Below are positions 37,241-48,300 of a stretch of DNA of 64,000 nucleotides, one piece after another. The notes below the pieces were generated by a model. The model saw nothing but the letters and a program-made list of their open reading frames with translations. It was not told the origin of the DNA and did not search any database. The translations under genes were made by a program, and so were the position numbers. The DNA lies in the NCBI GenBank assembly GCA_013397865.1, contig VZTI01000620.1, positions 704,245 to 768,244 on the forward strand, read 5' to 3'. This DNA is from Struthidea cinerea. Its lineage: Eukaryota; Chordata; Aves; Passeriformes; Corcoracidae. Positions within the stretch are counted from its first letter, which is position 1. The number at the start of each line of letters is the position of its first letter.

Positions 37241-38688
37241 TTGGGTTTTTTTTTAATTGCTGGTGTTTTTTTTTTTTTTTTTAATATGATGTCTTAACCC
37301 CTGAAATTTTCTGCTTTTTATGGCATTGCTGGAATTCATTCTGCCAAACCTGTTGAGTCTGGGAACTTGAGGCACCTCTGGAGAGTACAGTTCAATGAAG
37401 TCACAGGTGGTATTGGCTTATCAGTATTTTGGTAAAAATGGAAGAAGCACCCTAAGAAAATGCTCAAAATCAAGTTAATCTGAAATATAATGCTAGTTAG
37501 AATAACTAATTATGCAATGTGGTGCTTAAGCATACTTCTAGCACCTGTGTATGAACCAATTGTCTTCAGATTTATTGTCACTAGACCATACTTTACCTGA
37601 TAACAGTGGAATGTGGTCTATAAAAGATTTCCAGGATATAAAAACTATACAGAATTGTATGGTTAACTGCTTCCTAGGAGTCTTTTTAATTTTTCCTTCT
37701 CAGTACAACTTGGCAAGGATCTGTAATCATGGCTTATAAGTACACTTCAGAGGAACATTTGTTGTCTTTAAAATTCCATTTGGTACAATCTGTTATATAC
37801 TTTACTGAAGCACTTTGCAAAAGAGCAAGTCTCTTTGTATTTATTTTCAAGGCATTTTCCGCTCTGGGAAGATGTTTACTTGTACATTGTACAGAAGAAT
37901 TTTTATTATCCCATTCTACTCTTTCTGAAACTATCTTGATAATTGCTTTTTTTTCTGTTCCTATTAGTTTTCAAAAGCCATTTTAACTTAAAAACGCCTT
38001 TTTATTCATTATGAAGGCAATGGTAAATCTCGGAGGATGTTCTAATGATGAAATTGTTAAGGGTTATTTTTACTATCACTGCTCATACTCGCATTCTGGA
38101 GTGCAGGTGGCTCTTCTTGTATTTTTGTTTGATGCACAATTATTTCACCCACATGAGAGAGAAACACAGAGGACAGCAAGTTCTTTTTCTGGGGTCTGGT
38201 TTTGATTATACAGATAATCAACCTCCTTAGTAAAGATTATGGTTTATGTTCTTAACTCTAAGTGTGCATCTAGCATGACTGGAAATTTTCGTTGAATATT
38301 GATTTGAAGCAGTTAATAGATTACTTGTGCAAATAACCTACAGGGTTCTAAACACTGCTTTATGATGCTCTTGATGTCAGTTGAATTACCATCATGATTT
38401 ATCCAATTGCTAAGATTATTTGAGTAAAATAATTAATTTTTACCTTAACTATTTTCTTAGGTTTTAAAACACAAAGTTCCTTTCCATTCTTTATGGAGCA
38501 AAGCTATGAATGCCATGCTTTTAGAGGAGATATCAGAGTAATGATTGCTGTGCTGAGAAAGCACAGAAGGAACTTGCCAGTTTTGTCCAAGGAAAAGGCT
38601 TTAATGGGTTGCTTGAACCTCTCCCTCACCATTTAGGTTGCCAGAAGTTGTGTAAGAATTGCACCAGCCCCAGATCTGTATTGACGAG

Positions 38689-39298
38689 TGTCCTAGTTTG
38701 GACAAATTTGGAGGAAAAATATCCTCTGATTGAAGGCAGATTACAACAACCCCTCCCCTACCAGGTCCGGGGAAAAAAAAAATTTCCTCTAAGGAAAGTG
38801 AAAGAGATAAAAACTATTTATTTAACAAACACACAGGAAAGGAAAAATAATGCTAAATAATGAAATCTCTTGCTGTGGAGAGAAACCTGGGAAGATTTCA
38901 GAGTCCTACTGTAGGTGTGGTCTCTCTCATCCTTGGAGCTGGTCTGTGAGGGACCCTCCCACGGGCCTCCGGGAAAAAATTCTCCCGATGTGTTCAGATG
39001 TTGTTGAAACAGTCCAGAAGAGAAAAAAAGAAAAAAAAAACAAAATCCCAGGAAAACAATGTTCAACTCTCCGTCTCCTGCCAGAAAAAAAAGGAAGAGC
39101 CGAAAAGCTGGCTGAAAAAACCCAAGGGTGCTGCAGAAAGCAGAGGAGTGTTTATCGGTGTCCTTGAAACAACTGCTTTGAAAAGTTCCTTCAGTTTTTT
39201 TCCTCTCTTCCCTCTCAGGCTCTGTTTAAAGGCACAGAAAAGATTGGTGGGCATAGGTTAACGATAGGGGATACACATCATAAAGTAACCCCAAGACA
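38689..39298 (-). mobile_element. Solo LTR, 610 bp, antisense, same family as 61635-62222
   Basis: It starts TGTCCTAGTTTGG and ends CCCCAAGACA. Flanks are ACGAG and ATGAG, an imperfect (4 of 5) target duplication. It aligns along its length with the LTR at 61635, including the shared block 'gatgtgttcagatgttgttg'. On the minus strand an AATAAA lies near 38818. It has no coding content. A 5-bp duplication suits ERVL-like or some gammaretrovirus-like elements. Confidence 0.88.
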
Positions 39299-42200
39299 AT
39301 GAGGAAGGTTAGGATTCCTGTCTGATTCATCTGACTGAAATGGCACCTCCTTATCAGTCCAAAGAGATCCATGGAAGCAATTTAGGGTATTAATACGAGA
39401 GAAATTGTTTGCATGGATACCACCATGTGGTAGCTAGCGGCAAGTACTTTAGAAAAAAAGAGGGACTTTGAGGACTGGGAATGGGAACTGACTTACCTGC
39501 TGAATACACATTTGGACAAGTTTAAAAGCACCAAATGGTTGCAGGATAACGTACATAGTTTGGTGCATGGTCTGCGTGTCTGCAAAACTGCCTATAAATA
39601 TTTGAAGGAGAGAGCCCTCGTGTTAAAGCACATTGGCCATCTCTACCTGTACGGGAAGCTGCAAAGTTCCTGTCCGGCAGCTCAGCCTTTTGTGAGGTGT
39701 ATTTAACACAGTTTAACACATTGTTATTCTTTGAATCAGAGGCTTTTCCACCAAGAGTAGTTACTGCTGCCACTACTCTAAGGGTAGAGGTGCCTGTTTT
39801 GCTGTCTTGCATTCTTTGAGAACCATGATCCTCCAGTGGTGAAAGAATTTCTGATGGTGACTAATTCTCATATACTGGGTGCAATCTATTTTATCGAAGA
39901 CTAGTAAGAAACCAACAGGGGATTTGTTTTGGATTTTTTTGCCTCATTTTGTTTTTTGGTTTGTTTTTTTTGAAACCTTAGTAACCATTTTTGAGAGGAT
40001 GAGTGAATGAGTTGCCCAGAAAAAGTTTCGTCTATGGAAGTTCATCACCATTATGACATCCAGTATAACTTCAGTTCCCGTGCCTCCTTTCCTTCTCTTC
40101 ACTGGGCTCTATTCTGCTATTCCTTATGCCAGATCTCTTTTTCTTTGCAAATGCATTCTTTCCTTGTTTCCTTGCATTGTCACCAATGTACCTCCACACC
40201 TGGGTGTTCTTAACACAGTTTTTATCAGGTTGATCTGCTACATCAACAAAATGTGAAAGTCTGTGCTTATCAAACAAGTCTAGAAAATACTTCAGGTACT
40301 CAGCTTTTACAATGCAAGGAGATCTCAGTGGAAGCTGGTAATTTGCCTAATTCTTTTTGTGAATTCTCAATAATATTTACTACTATTTTCTGCATACTGT
40401 GCCAGACAGTGAAGGCAATCTGGCTGAATTTGGAGAAGGTACTGAGAATCAGTCTGGAAAGGAAATTGCCTTTCTTCCTCATGCTCCAGAAGTAAGTCAA
40501 TGCCAGTTCCTGCACAGAAAAATTCTCTGGTATCTAAGTTAACAGCTGCACAGATTCAGAAGAAGGATGTTTCTATTAATCTCTGCAAGAGCAATTTTTT
40601 TTTCCTGCTAAATTCTTTCATTTTAATTGATTGAGGGAGTGGGACGGTTGCCCTTTTTTATTTTTAATTCAATTTTTTATGACTCTCTGAACTCTGGCAA
40701 TTTAGAATGGCAAAACAAAATAGGTATCCTTGGATTATGCTGCTCTACATGTTCAGAGGAAAAAGGGTTTTGAAACAGGGAGAAAGAAGATCCAAGAGAA
40801 ATTTGAAAATCAAACTCAGGAATTATGTACGCTATTGCATTTGACAGTTTGTTTCTTGCGGTTTTTTTAATGGAGAGAAGATGAGGTAGAAGAAATTTCA
40901 ATATAAAAAGCTTTCTAAAATCCTACTGAAATGGAAAAAATCCATCCAAATCAGTCAGTTTGGTATTAAAAGTTACCCAATTTAAAGTAAGTGGATAATG
41001 CTTATGGAGTTAAAGGAAATAATGGCATTCATTTAAGTGAATGGCTTGGATGGTGAACGTCTTGCCTCTTGCAGCAGAATAGCTATTTTAATTTTGGGGA
41101 ATAAATGTTCTCTGGGGTAAAGTTTACTTTTAATAAAAAATGGATCTTTTAAGGCTTATTGCTTCCTCCTTGCAGCCTTACAGGGGTTTGAGAATATTTC
41201 ATCTCTGGAGGCTGCGTTGTGAAGCACTTTTTCCTCATAACTTTCAGCATCTGTAAGGAAGAACCTGACGTTTTTAGGGATTCCTGTGCCTCTGGTAGCT
41301 GATGGGCAGCTGTGCCAAGAGCTATGAATTCTGGAGTTGGTTTATTTGGTTGGGGGATTTTGTTTTGTTTCTTGCTGTGGGATTTCACATGGGCCTTTTA
41401 GGCCACCTTTGGGAAGGCTCAGATTAATTGGCTCAATGTTACTTGGAATACTGCTTACAACAGAACTCTTCCCCAATGTGCTTAACATATTTTCTCAGAC
41501 AGTAGAGGGCTCTTAATATAAATTCATAGTTTAGAAAAATGGCCACGTATTTTATTATCCTTGGCAGAATCAAAATTGTTTTTAATAACTATCTTTTATC
41601 AAACAGCTGTTGTAATAGAAGGTTTAGAAACTTCAGTGAATGAGAGGATTCTTTTTCTCCAGAAGGCTATTAAATTTGCTTCTGCTGAGTTTTATATTCT
41701 CTTTCATATTACAAGGAGAAGATTGATAAAGATTAATTCTTGTTTAATGTTTGCGATTAAACATATCTAACTCCATCTTCAAATGTATTCCTTTAAAATT
41801 ATGGCGAGTGCAAATGTTAGACTTGCAAAAGGATGTTTGTAATTGGTAAAATTATAATTTATAATTTATAATTTATAATCCAGCTGGTTCCTGCCCTGGG
41901 AAATAAATGTAGTGGTAAGTCAGTGCAGCTCCAGGCTGCACTTGTTTTCCCTTTTCAGTAGTGTGTAACCAGTGCAGCTCAGCTGTGCTTGTTCAGGGAC
42001 TGTTATGATGATGGATTTTTTCAGATGACTCACCCACCTCCTCCTGCTCTTCCTGGCCCTTGAGACAGCTCATTTTTTTTTATTTTCTTAAGATACGAAT
42101 ATATTTGTTGCAGTCAATCAGTAGTTCAGCTCAACAAATAATATAGGGGATCTCAAATGGAAGTTCATATCCAGTGCATCTGTCCATGCACTCCTTGCTT

Positions 42201-42391
42201 GCTTTTTAATTTTTCTCTTTTATTTGTTTAACTGAGTGGAGAAACAGTGGGTTGATGTATTTTCTCTCAGTTCCCTGGAAGTCATCAAAGGAATTTATAT
42301 TCAAAAATAAGAAAACAAACACTTCTCCGAATTTACACTTGTAGCAGATCAGCTATCACCTGATAAGAGTTTTAGATTGTGTATCACATAA
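39299..42391. other. Intron 2 sequence, middle part
   Basis: AT-rich intron with a short ATAATTT array (41851-41879). No exon recognised. Confidence 0.5.
41851..41879. repeat. ATAATTT microsatellite, about four units
   Basis: A 7-bp unit repeated about four times without a break. Confidence 0.85.
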
Positions 42392-42505
42392 TGTCTTGGG
42401 GTGACTTTGTGATGTTGTATCCCCTATCATTGCTCTATGCCCAGAAATTAATTCTGTGCCTTTTCTGTGCCTTTAAACTGAGCCTGAGAGGGGAGAGAAA
42501 TGCTG
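42392..42505 (+). mobile_element. LTR 5' fragment, same family as 61635-62222, sense orientation
   Basis: It begins TGTCTTGGGGTGACT and continues through 'tatcccctatc' and 'tttaaactgagcctgagag', matching the minus-strand start (U3) of the LTRs at 38689 and 61635. Similarity stops near 42505, so the rest of the element is lost. It is the only LTR piece here that points the same way as SYTL5, and it lacks the polyadenylation-signal part. Confidence 0.8.
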
Positions 42506-42789
42506 TTGCAATCACCACTACTGGATAGTGAGAATAATGCCTTTTTAATGTCAAAAGAATATTGATAAGTTTTCAAAATGTGGACCTCTTAATGCTCTGT
42601 CTTATCTCTATCTTTTAATGCTCTGTTTATTGGTTTGGGCTGATAGAGATTTCCTAATTTTAAATTGGAACTATTTAAAACAGATTTTGTGCCCAATAAT
42701 ACTAACTGAGCACAAAAGGGCCTAGAAGTCACAGTGGGGATGGGGAGAAGGATGGAGTGGAAGAAGTTCAGTGAAGGCTTAATACCCTT

Positions 42790-43163
42790 CCTTCCTGGCT
42801 CCGTGGGGTCCCGCATGCTCCCACAGAAGCCTGGGCAGGTTCAGTATTAAGTCAGTAGCAAAGAGTCAGGAAGGGTATTTGCTTCCATTCCGGCAGGAGA
42901 GTTTATTGCTTCTTCACTGTCGAAGGTCGCAGGGGCAAATACGAGAACAATGGCTAGCTCAGGGTTTTTCCTGGGGCCAGGGAAAAGGCGGGATCAGGGA
43001 GCGGGGACCAATGGGAGAGCCCCGGAGGAGTGATGAGGAGCCAAGGCCAGCAGCCAACTGGGGAATTCAAACTGGAATAGATTAATTTAACAGAACCATG
43101 CACCCTGGGAAAAGCCTTTTGGTCGCCTTAACATAAAGGTATGTTCACCGGCCACCACAGAGG
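42790..43163 (-). mobile_element. Probable solo LTR, antisense, boundaries uncertain
   Basis: A block of higher GC than its surroundings whose minus strand begins TGTGGTGGCCGGTGAAC (ending at 43163) and holds GCAATAAACTCTCC, an AATAAA signal near 42907. This is LTR-like in layout. I could not find a matching target duplication, so the left boundary is approximate and the identity is less sure than for the other LTRs. Confidence 0.55.
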
Positions 43164-43689
43164 CTTTGTTTCACCATTGGACACCTGGATGCAGTCCACA
43201 GGACACAGTGATAATTGCCAAAAAGAGGGCAACTCCCAATCTGCCAATAACTCCCTGTCAAGTTCCTGAAATGCAATGGGTCATGATTGATTTAAATTTT
43301 TTAAGTAAAAATAAGCCACTGGAAATAAATCTGTTATGAAAAAATGAGCCTTTGCAAGTGCATAGTATTCTTACCCTTTTGAGATTTGAAGATTAACAAT
43401 ATTCAGCTTCTGAGTTACCCTGACATTTAGGCAAGGATCAGGTGCCTGGTTTGCATGCAGACACTCAAGTGCCAAAAGAAACCGGAACTGAATTATTTGT
43501 GCCTCTTTAGTTCCTTGGTATGTGATTGACCAAATCTTTGCAAACCTGAATAAAAAATGAAAATACAGTTGTCTCTCAAAGACTCTCTGTTGAACATTCA
43601 CTGGCAGTTCTGCTGTATAAAAAGTCACAGTTTTGTCAGGAGGCCATGAAAAAGATGAGGTAGAGAGAGAATGACCAATGATGATGATG
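43164..43689. other. Intron 2 sequence, nothing recognised
   Basis: Intronic DNA between the LTR-like block and a CR1 piece. No exon seen. Confidence 0.45.
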
Positions 43690-43960
43690 TAAAGAAGTGG
43701 TGGTCCAGTTTGGCCATCAAATTAGGTGAGATTGACAGGAGAACATTGTAATTGAGAAAATGGAGGCTAAAGGAAGGCTGGGAAAGGTGTGGGCCTGCTG
43801 CTGGATAGAGGAGAGGACCTAGAGTCAAAGCATGTGGAAAAGGCACACGTGCACAATGTCTTCTTGGCCTCAGTCCTTACAGGTCAGACAGATCTTCAGG
43901 AATCCCAGCTCCTGAGGTCATTGCAAAAGTGCAGGGCAAGGTGAATTGGACTTCTCTTTT
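43690..43960 (+). mobile_element. CR1 LINE interior fragment (ORF2), decayed
   Basis: It resembles the part of CR1 ORF2 that reads '..tgggcctgctgctggat', 'atgtggaaaaggcacacgtg', 'cttcttggcctcagtc' and 'ggtcagacagatcttcagg'. The frame is broken and both ends are lost. It is an internal piece without the 3' tail, so it may be part of a longer decayed insertion. Confidence 0.65.
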
Positions 43961-45959
43961 GAAGATTGAAAGTGCTGCAATCTCTCTCACTGTGTGAAAG
44001 CACAATCAATCTTAACAAATTTCCCTAATGTCAGCCGGTGCTTGAAGTGGCCGTGTAGCACAGCACTTTATCTCTGATAAATTCACATTTCTGGAGGGGT
44101 GACAGTAAATCACCAAGCATCTGTGAATGTTGTTTGATGTTTGGTGAGATGTGAGTGACCCTAAACTCGGTGGTAATTAGATGCCTTCACAAGCACCTAA
44201 AGGTGTGTTTGTTATTCAAGTGGATAGATTTCATGTCTCTTTTGAAAACGGTGTGATCAAGAGCATTCTGGTGGTGGGTGGTGGTGGGGTTGTGTCTAGT
44301 TCTCAGTCCAGAAGAAGCAGATGAGTTCTCTGTTAATGTTTGAAGGCAGACTTGCTTGGAAGGTAGATCCAAGGCAAAAGCAGAGATTGTCTCCCTTCCC
44401 TGTGCCCAGTGGCAACACCCAGCACCACTGGCAGTGCTCACAACACAAGTCACCTGTCTGCATTTGGAGTTGGCCGACTCACAGAAGGAAATGGACGTGT
44501 GCCTGGAACAAAAAGCTTCTCTGCAGGAAGCAGGGAGATGTAAGATGCAAACAATAAACTGCAAGAACAGTAAGCAAAGTACCAAGAAATCTTGTGAAGC
44601 CTGGACAGACTTTTGAAGGCTCGGGCATGAGAGGAAGGCTGTTTGGAAGGGATGTGAGAGAAGGGCCTAAGGCTGGATGAAGAACTCACTTTTGGATAGA
44701 GGCCAGCAGAGGTAAACCCTTGACTGGGATTTGCAGTTGCTGCCTGGAGGGACTGGACATGCCCTTTTTCTGAAGCTGTCAGAGGCTGAGCATCCACAGG
44801 TCAGGTGGCTGCAGAGCAGCTGCTGTTCATGGCATCCCAGTGGGAAGCAAAATGCTGGCCAACCTTTTAGCAAGACAGCGTATCCACAAATAACCTAATT
44901 CTGTCAGAGCTGACTCCCTGGTGGCCCAAGCAATGCTTCTGGCCTCCTTTACTGCGCTGCAACCCGCAATCATTTATTGGTTTTATCTTCCATGTGTTTT
45001 TCTTCTGACACATTTTTACTGATCTTTAGGTGAAGGTGACAGTAGGTTTTTTAAAGCCCCCTTAAAGCATCTATGTGTGCACAGAGATTGTGATTTCGTT
45101 GAGCTGGAGTGCTTCATGACTGAGGGACTTTGGGGGCTCCTGGCTGATGGTGGGCATGAAAGACAGCATAGGGAAGGGTCGGGTAATGGGGACACAGCAA
45201 CACCCAGGCATGTAAAACCGAAAGAACTTAGCAGCCACTGAGCTTAGTTACATCTCAGGATTATTTTCCTGTTAAGGACCCAACTCATGTGCCATTGAAA
45301 CTGCAGACTCCAAAATTACGTCTTAAACATGAGTAAATTTATTCTGTAGAGTCAGTGGTAGAACTGGTAAGATCTGCAAGTCACACTATTTAAACTGGCA
45401 TTCTCCTTCTTTACTTTGATTGAGGCATCACAGCATGACACCATCACCTCTTTAGATATTTTGGTTTGGGCTCTTTTAAGGCTTTGAATAAGTGGTGCAG
45501 AATTGCATATGTACTCCTAACTAACTCTGCACTGGCATATTATTAAATGCACACTAATTCCAGGAAAGATTTTCTTCTTTTCCTTCTGTGGGCACACTGG
45601 AAGATCTCAGTTCTGAGTTGCTGTTAACCTGGGCTCAGCATGACTTGAATTATTGATGAGGGACAAGCAAAGATGGTTTATCAGTTGTCCAGAACTGCTC
45701 AGCATCTGCAGTTACTTATAGTGATCTACTAGATTTTCCTCTTGACTATGTGTCTGACAGCTGGAGGATAGATTTATTCTGTGACACGTGTGTGTAAAGA
45801 AATACAGCAAATATAACAACAAAAAAAAGTGTACTAACTCATGTCTTGTATTTTTAGCACGAAATCTTAATCTGTTAAAAATTTCTTACAGATCATTGAG
45901 TTGAATCTCCAAATTAAAAGATTTTTAATCTTTTTAATCTTTAATCCTTTTACTTCTAG
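43961..45959. other. Intron 2 sequence, 3' part
   Basis: No recognised gene or element. It ends in the polypyrimidine tract (TTTTTAATC units, then CCTTTTACTTCTAG) of the next SYTL5 exon. Confidence 0.5.
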
Positions 45960-46175
45960 GAAATTGAAAAACGAGCTCCTGGAAGTGAGAAGGAAAGGTG
46001 GAAACAGCCACTCTCAGCAGGACAACAGCAGGGTCTGTTTTCGCTGCCAGAAAAGCCTGGGCTTAATCTTTGACAGGGGAGACCTGTGCCAGACCTGCAA
46101 ACTCCGGGTTTGCAACACGTGTCGCGTGGTGGGAGCTGACGGGCAGTGGAAGTGCTCGGTGTGTGCCAAGATTGC
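45960..46175 (+). CDS. SYTL5: SYTL5 coding exon: end of SHD1 and FYVE-like zinc finger (residues 40-112)
   Basis: The exon encodes the zinc-finger part of the Rab27-binding Slp-homology domain. After the basic helix end (KLKNELLEVRRK) eight cysteines appear at residues 66, 69, 83, 86, 91, 94, 105 and 108. This is the CxxC-x13-CxxC-x4-CxxC-x10-CxxC layout of the Slp3/4/5 type, able to hold two zinc ions. The core LGLIFDRGD is characteristic of Slp5; Slp4 (granuphilin) has a different sequence there, which separates the two paralogues. Acceptor TTCTAG|G and donor GC|GTAAGT are both strong. Phase 2 enters and leaves. An overlapping longer frame runs upstream into the intron and is not coding. 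Confidence 0.96.
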
Positions 46176-46959
46176 GTAAGTTGGGCAGTTTTCATAACCA
46201 CGTTCGGAGGTTACAGCCATATCCAAGATTTTGTGCTGGTGCTACTGTTGTACATCCCCTTAGCACAAAGTACAGGCATAGAATACACAAGGGGAGAGGC
46301 TTATCTGGGGGTTTTATTTCCCAACTCCAAGCCAGTTTCAACTAGTTCATTTTCCAAAGATTTGGTGTATACTTGGAAGAATAATTCACTTGATTAGTTT
46401 GGTAATATGGGATTTTTTAGCTTGACCTGGTGAGATAACCAGGAAGGAAAGGAGGAATGTGTTGGGCAGCAAAACTCAGTTATGTATCCTGATGTAAGGA
46501 CTGGATGATACAAGAAAGAGACATGATAAAAAAAGAATTGAAGGGATTTTTTTTTTTTACAGACCATTAAACTAATGAGATCAAAAAGGGAAGGCTTTTT
46601 GTAAATTGTTTCAGCGAGTAAACCCAAATTGCTAGCTATGTCAAGACTTTGGCTACCTAGACAGTGAAAAATTAATACAGCAAAAAATTAATACAGCAGG
46701 ACATGGATTTTAGGGTTTATGTCTTCTAACTTTAGCTTTAGATGGCTGCATCCATTTTTAAGTAGGTGTCTTAACCTCCTCTGCATCCAGTGGGGCACAT
46801 CCAAAGGACAGTGTCTCACCTCTTAAGATGAAAAATGTTCAAGTGTTTGATTTGTGAAATGATTTTAATTTGGTGGAGGCCTGACTGAGCTCCTTGTATT
46901 TTGCCTCAGGCAGTTCCTGAGATGACATCAGTGTTGTGCCTTTCAGAAGTGATGGGGCC
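46176..46959. other. Intron 3 sequence, 5' part
   Basis: AT-rich intron after the zinc-finger exon. Nothing recognised. Confidence 0.5.
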
Positions 46960-48300
46960 CAGGTGAGATGGCAGCACTGAGAACAGCAAACACAATGCTA
47001 CTCTTTAAAAATGAAGAAAAGAATGAGGGATTTGTTGACCCTGTCACACTACCTCTAATTTCTCTAGAGATTCTTCTTGTTTGAAAGCCGAGACAAGGTG
47101 ACAGGAAGATGAGTAAGAGCAGGCTCAAGAACAAATAATGTCAAAACCAATTTAATTTCCACCTTTGATAGGGTGACAGCGGAGGATCTGTTGATGTCTT
47201 ATAACTTGGCTGGAGCTAACCTTTTGATACTTTCTCTTGTTCCATACTAATAGGCTGACAAATTAGGGTAGCAGTGCCCTGGAATAAATTCTGCCAGTGT
47301 GATTGCAGACCTGCCTGGAAAATTATAAAGCCCTGTTCTCAGCAAGGTTATGGACGTTTCACTGTCAAAAAACCTCAAGAAAACAAAGCCAAAAAAAACC
47401 CCAAACAAACAAAAAACAAACAAACAAAAAAAACCCAGAAAAGCACCACACATACAAACAAAAAAAACCTTTAAAAACCCCAGTGATATAGAGCAGAATA
47501 TTTCCTGGCTTATTACTGTTAAGTATTTTAGTTAAGGACCTTGATGCAGGAGATGAGTTGGCCAGTTACACCTGCAGGAGACATAAAAGTGAGAGGTGCT
47601 CCAGGCATGCTGAAGGAGAGGATTAGGTTTCAAAGTGGTGATTAGAATTTAGAGAAGTGGTTTGAAGTTAAAGCAAGTGATGGCTCCCTATGGGCATGTG
47701 GAAGTACTACATTTGGGAAAAAATGCAGCTGCAGAAACATAAAATGAGGATAAAACCAGCTTATGCAGCTGTTCCTTAGGAAAGGATCTGGGTATTGTAC
47801 TGGATAAAAGCTGAACATGAATCAACAGAATTTTCCACTGCAGAAAAATCGAGCATCACACAATGATGTACAAACCAAATTATGGCCTATAAAATACATT
47901 ATAAAATCCTATTTTATGTAGAGTACCTGCCCATTTCTGTGTATCACAATTCATATTGGCCACCCGGAGAAAGTTCAGCAGAAAATAAAGAAGCTTAGCA
48001 CACAGGATGTTCAGAGCAATGGAAGGAGTCACAAGTGTCCGGCCTAGGCAAGAAAAACTGAAAATAGCTGAGCTTTAAATCTACAGAAGGTGTCTTACAG
48101 GCTGTTCTGTGACCTCTCTTTGGGTAAGAAAAGTAATGTGATACTCAAAGTGCAGTGAGAGGATACAGGTTAGATAGTACGAACACTGACATAACTTGGA
48201 AGGGTTGCAGAAAGTTGTTTTAAAACAGGTTGGATAAACCTCTCTTGGGGATGATGACATCAATAAAGATGGTCCTGTTCTGAGGCTGAAAGATGGGTGA
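46960..48300 (+). mobile_element. Ancient, heavily diverged CR1-like LINE remnant
   Basis: Scattered similarity to CR1 ORF2 in consistent + order: 'ggcccaggtgagatggcagc' near the left, 'acaaggtgacaggaagatg', 'gaccttgatgcagg', 'ggatctgggtattgtactgg' with 'ctgaacatgaatcaacag', and 'ggaaggagtcacaag'. The open frame is destroyed and an A-rich tract (47366-47480) interrupts it. The boundaries are approximate. An old CR1 subfamily is the best reading, from pattern only. Confidence 0.55.
47366..47480. repeat. A-rich CAAA low-complexity tract
   Basis: About 115 bases dominated by CAAA, CAAAA and CCCAAA. It lies within the diverged CR1 remnant and gives false lysine-rich frames. Confidence 0.85.

Noticed and set aside
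38609..39261. Several lysine-rich or phenylalanine-rich frames on both strands
   Set aside because: They fall within the solo LTR at 38689-39298 and its A-rich middle; the same applies to frames at 61690-62220.
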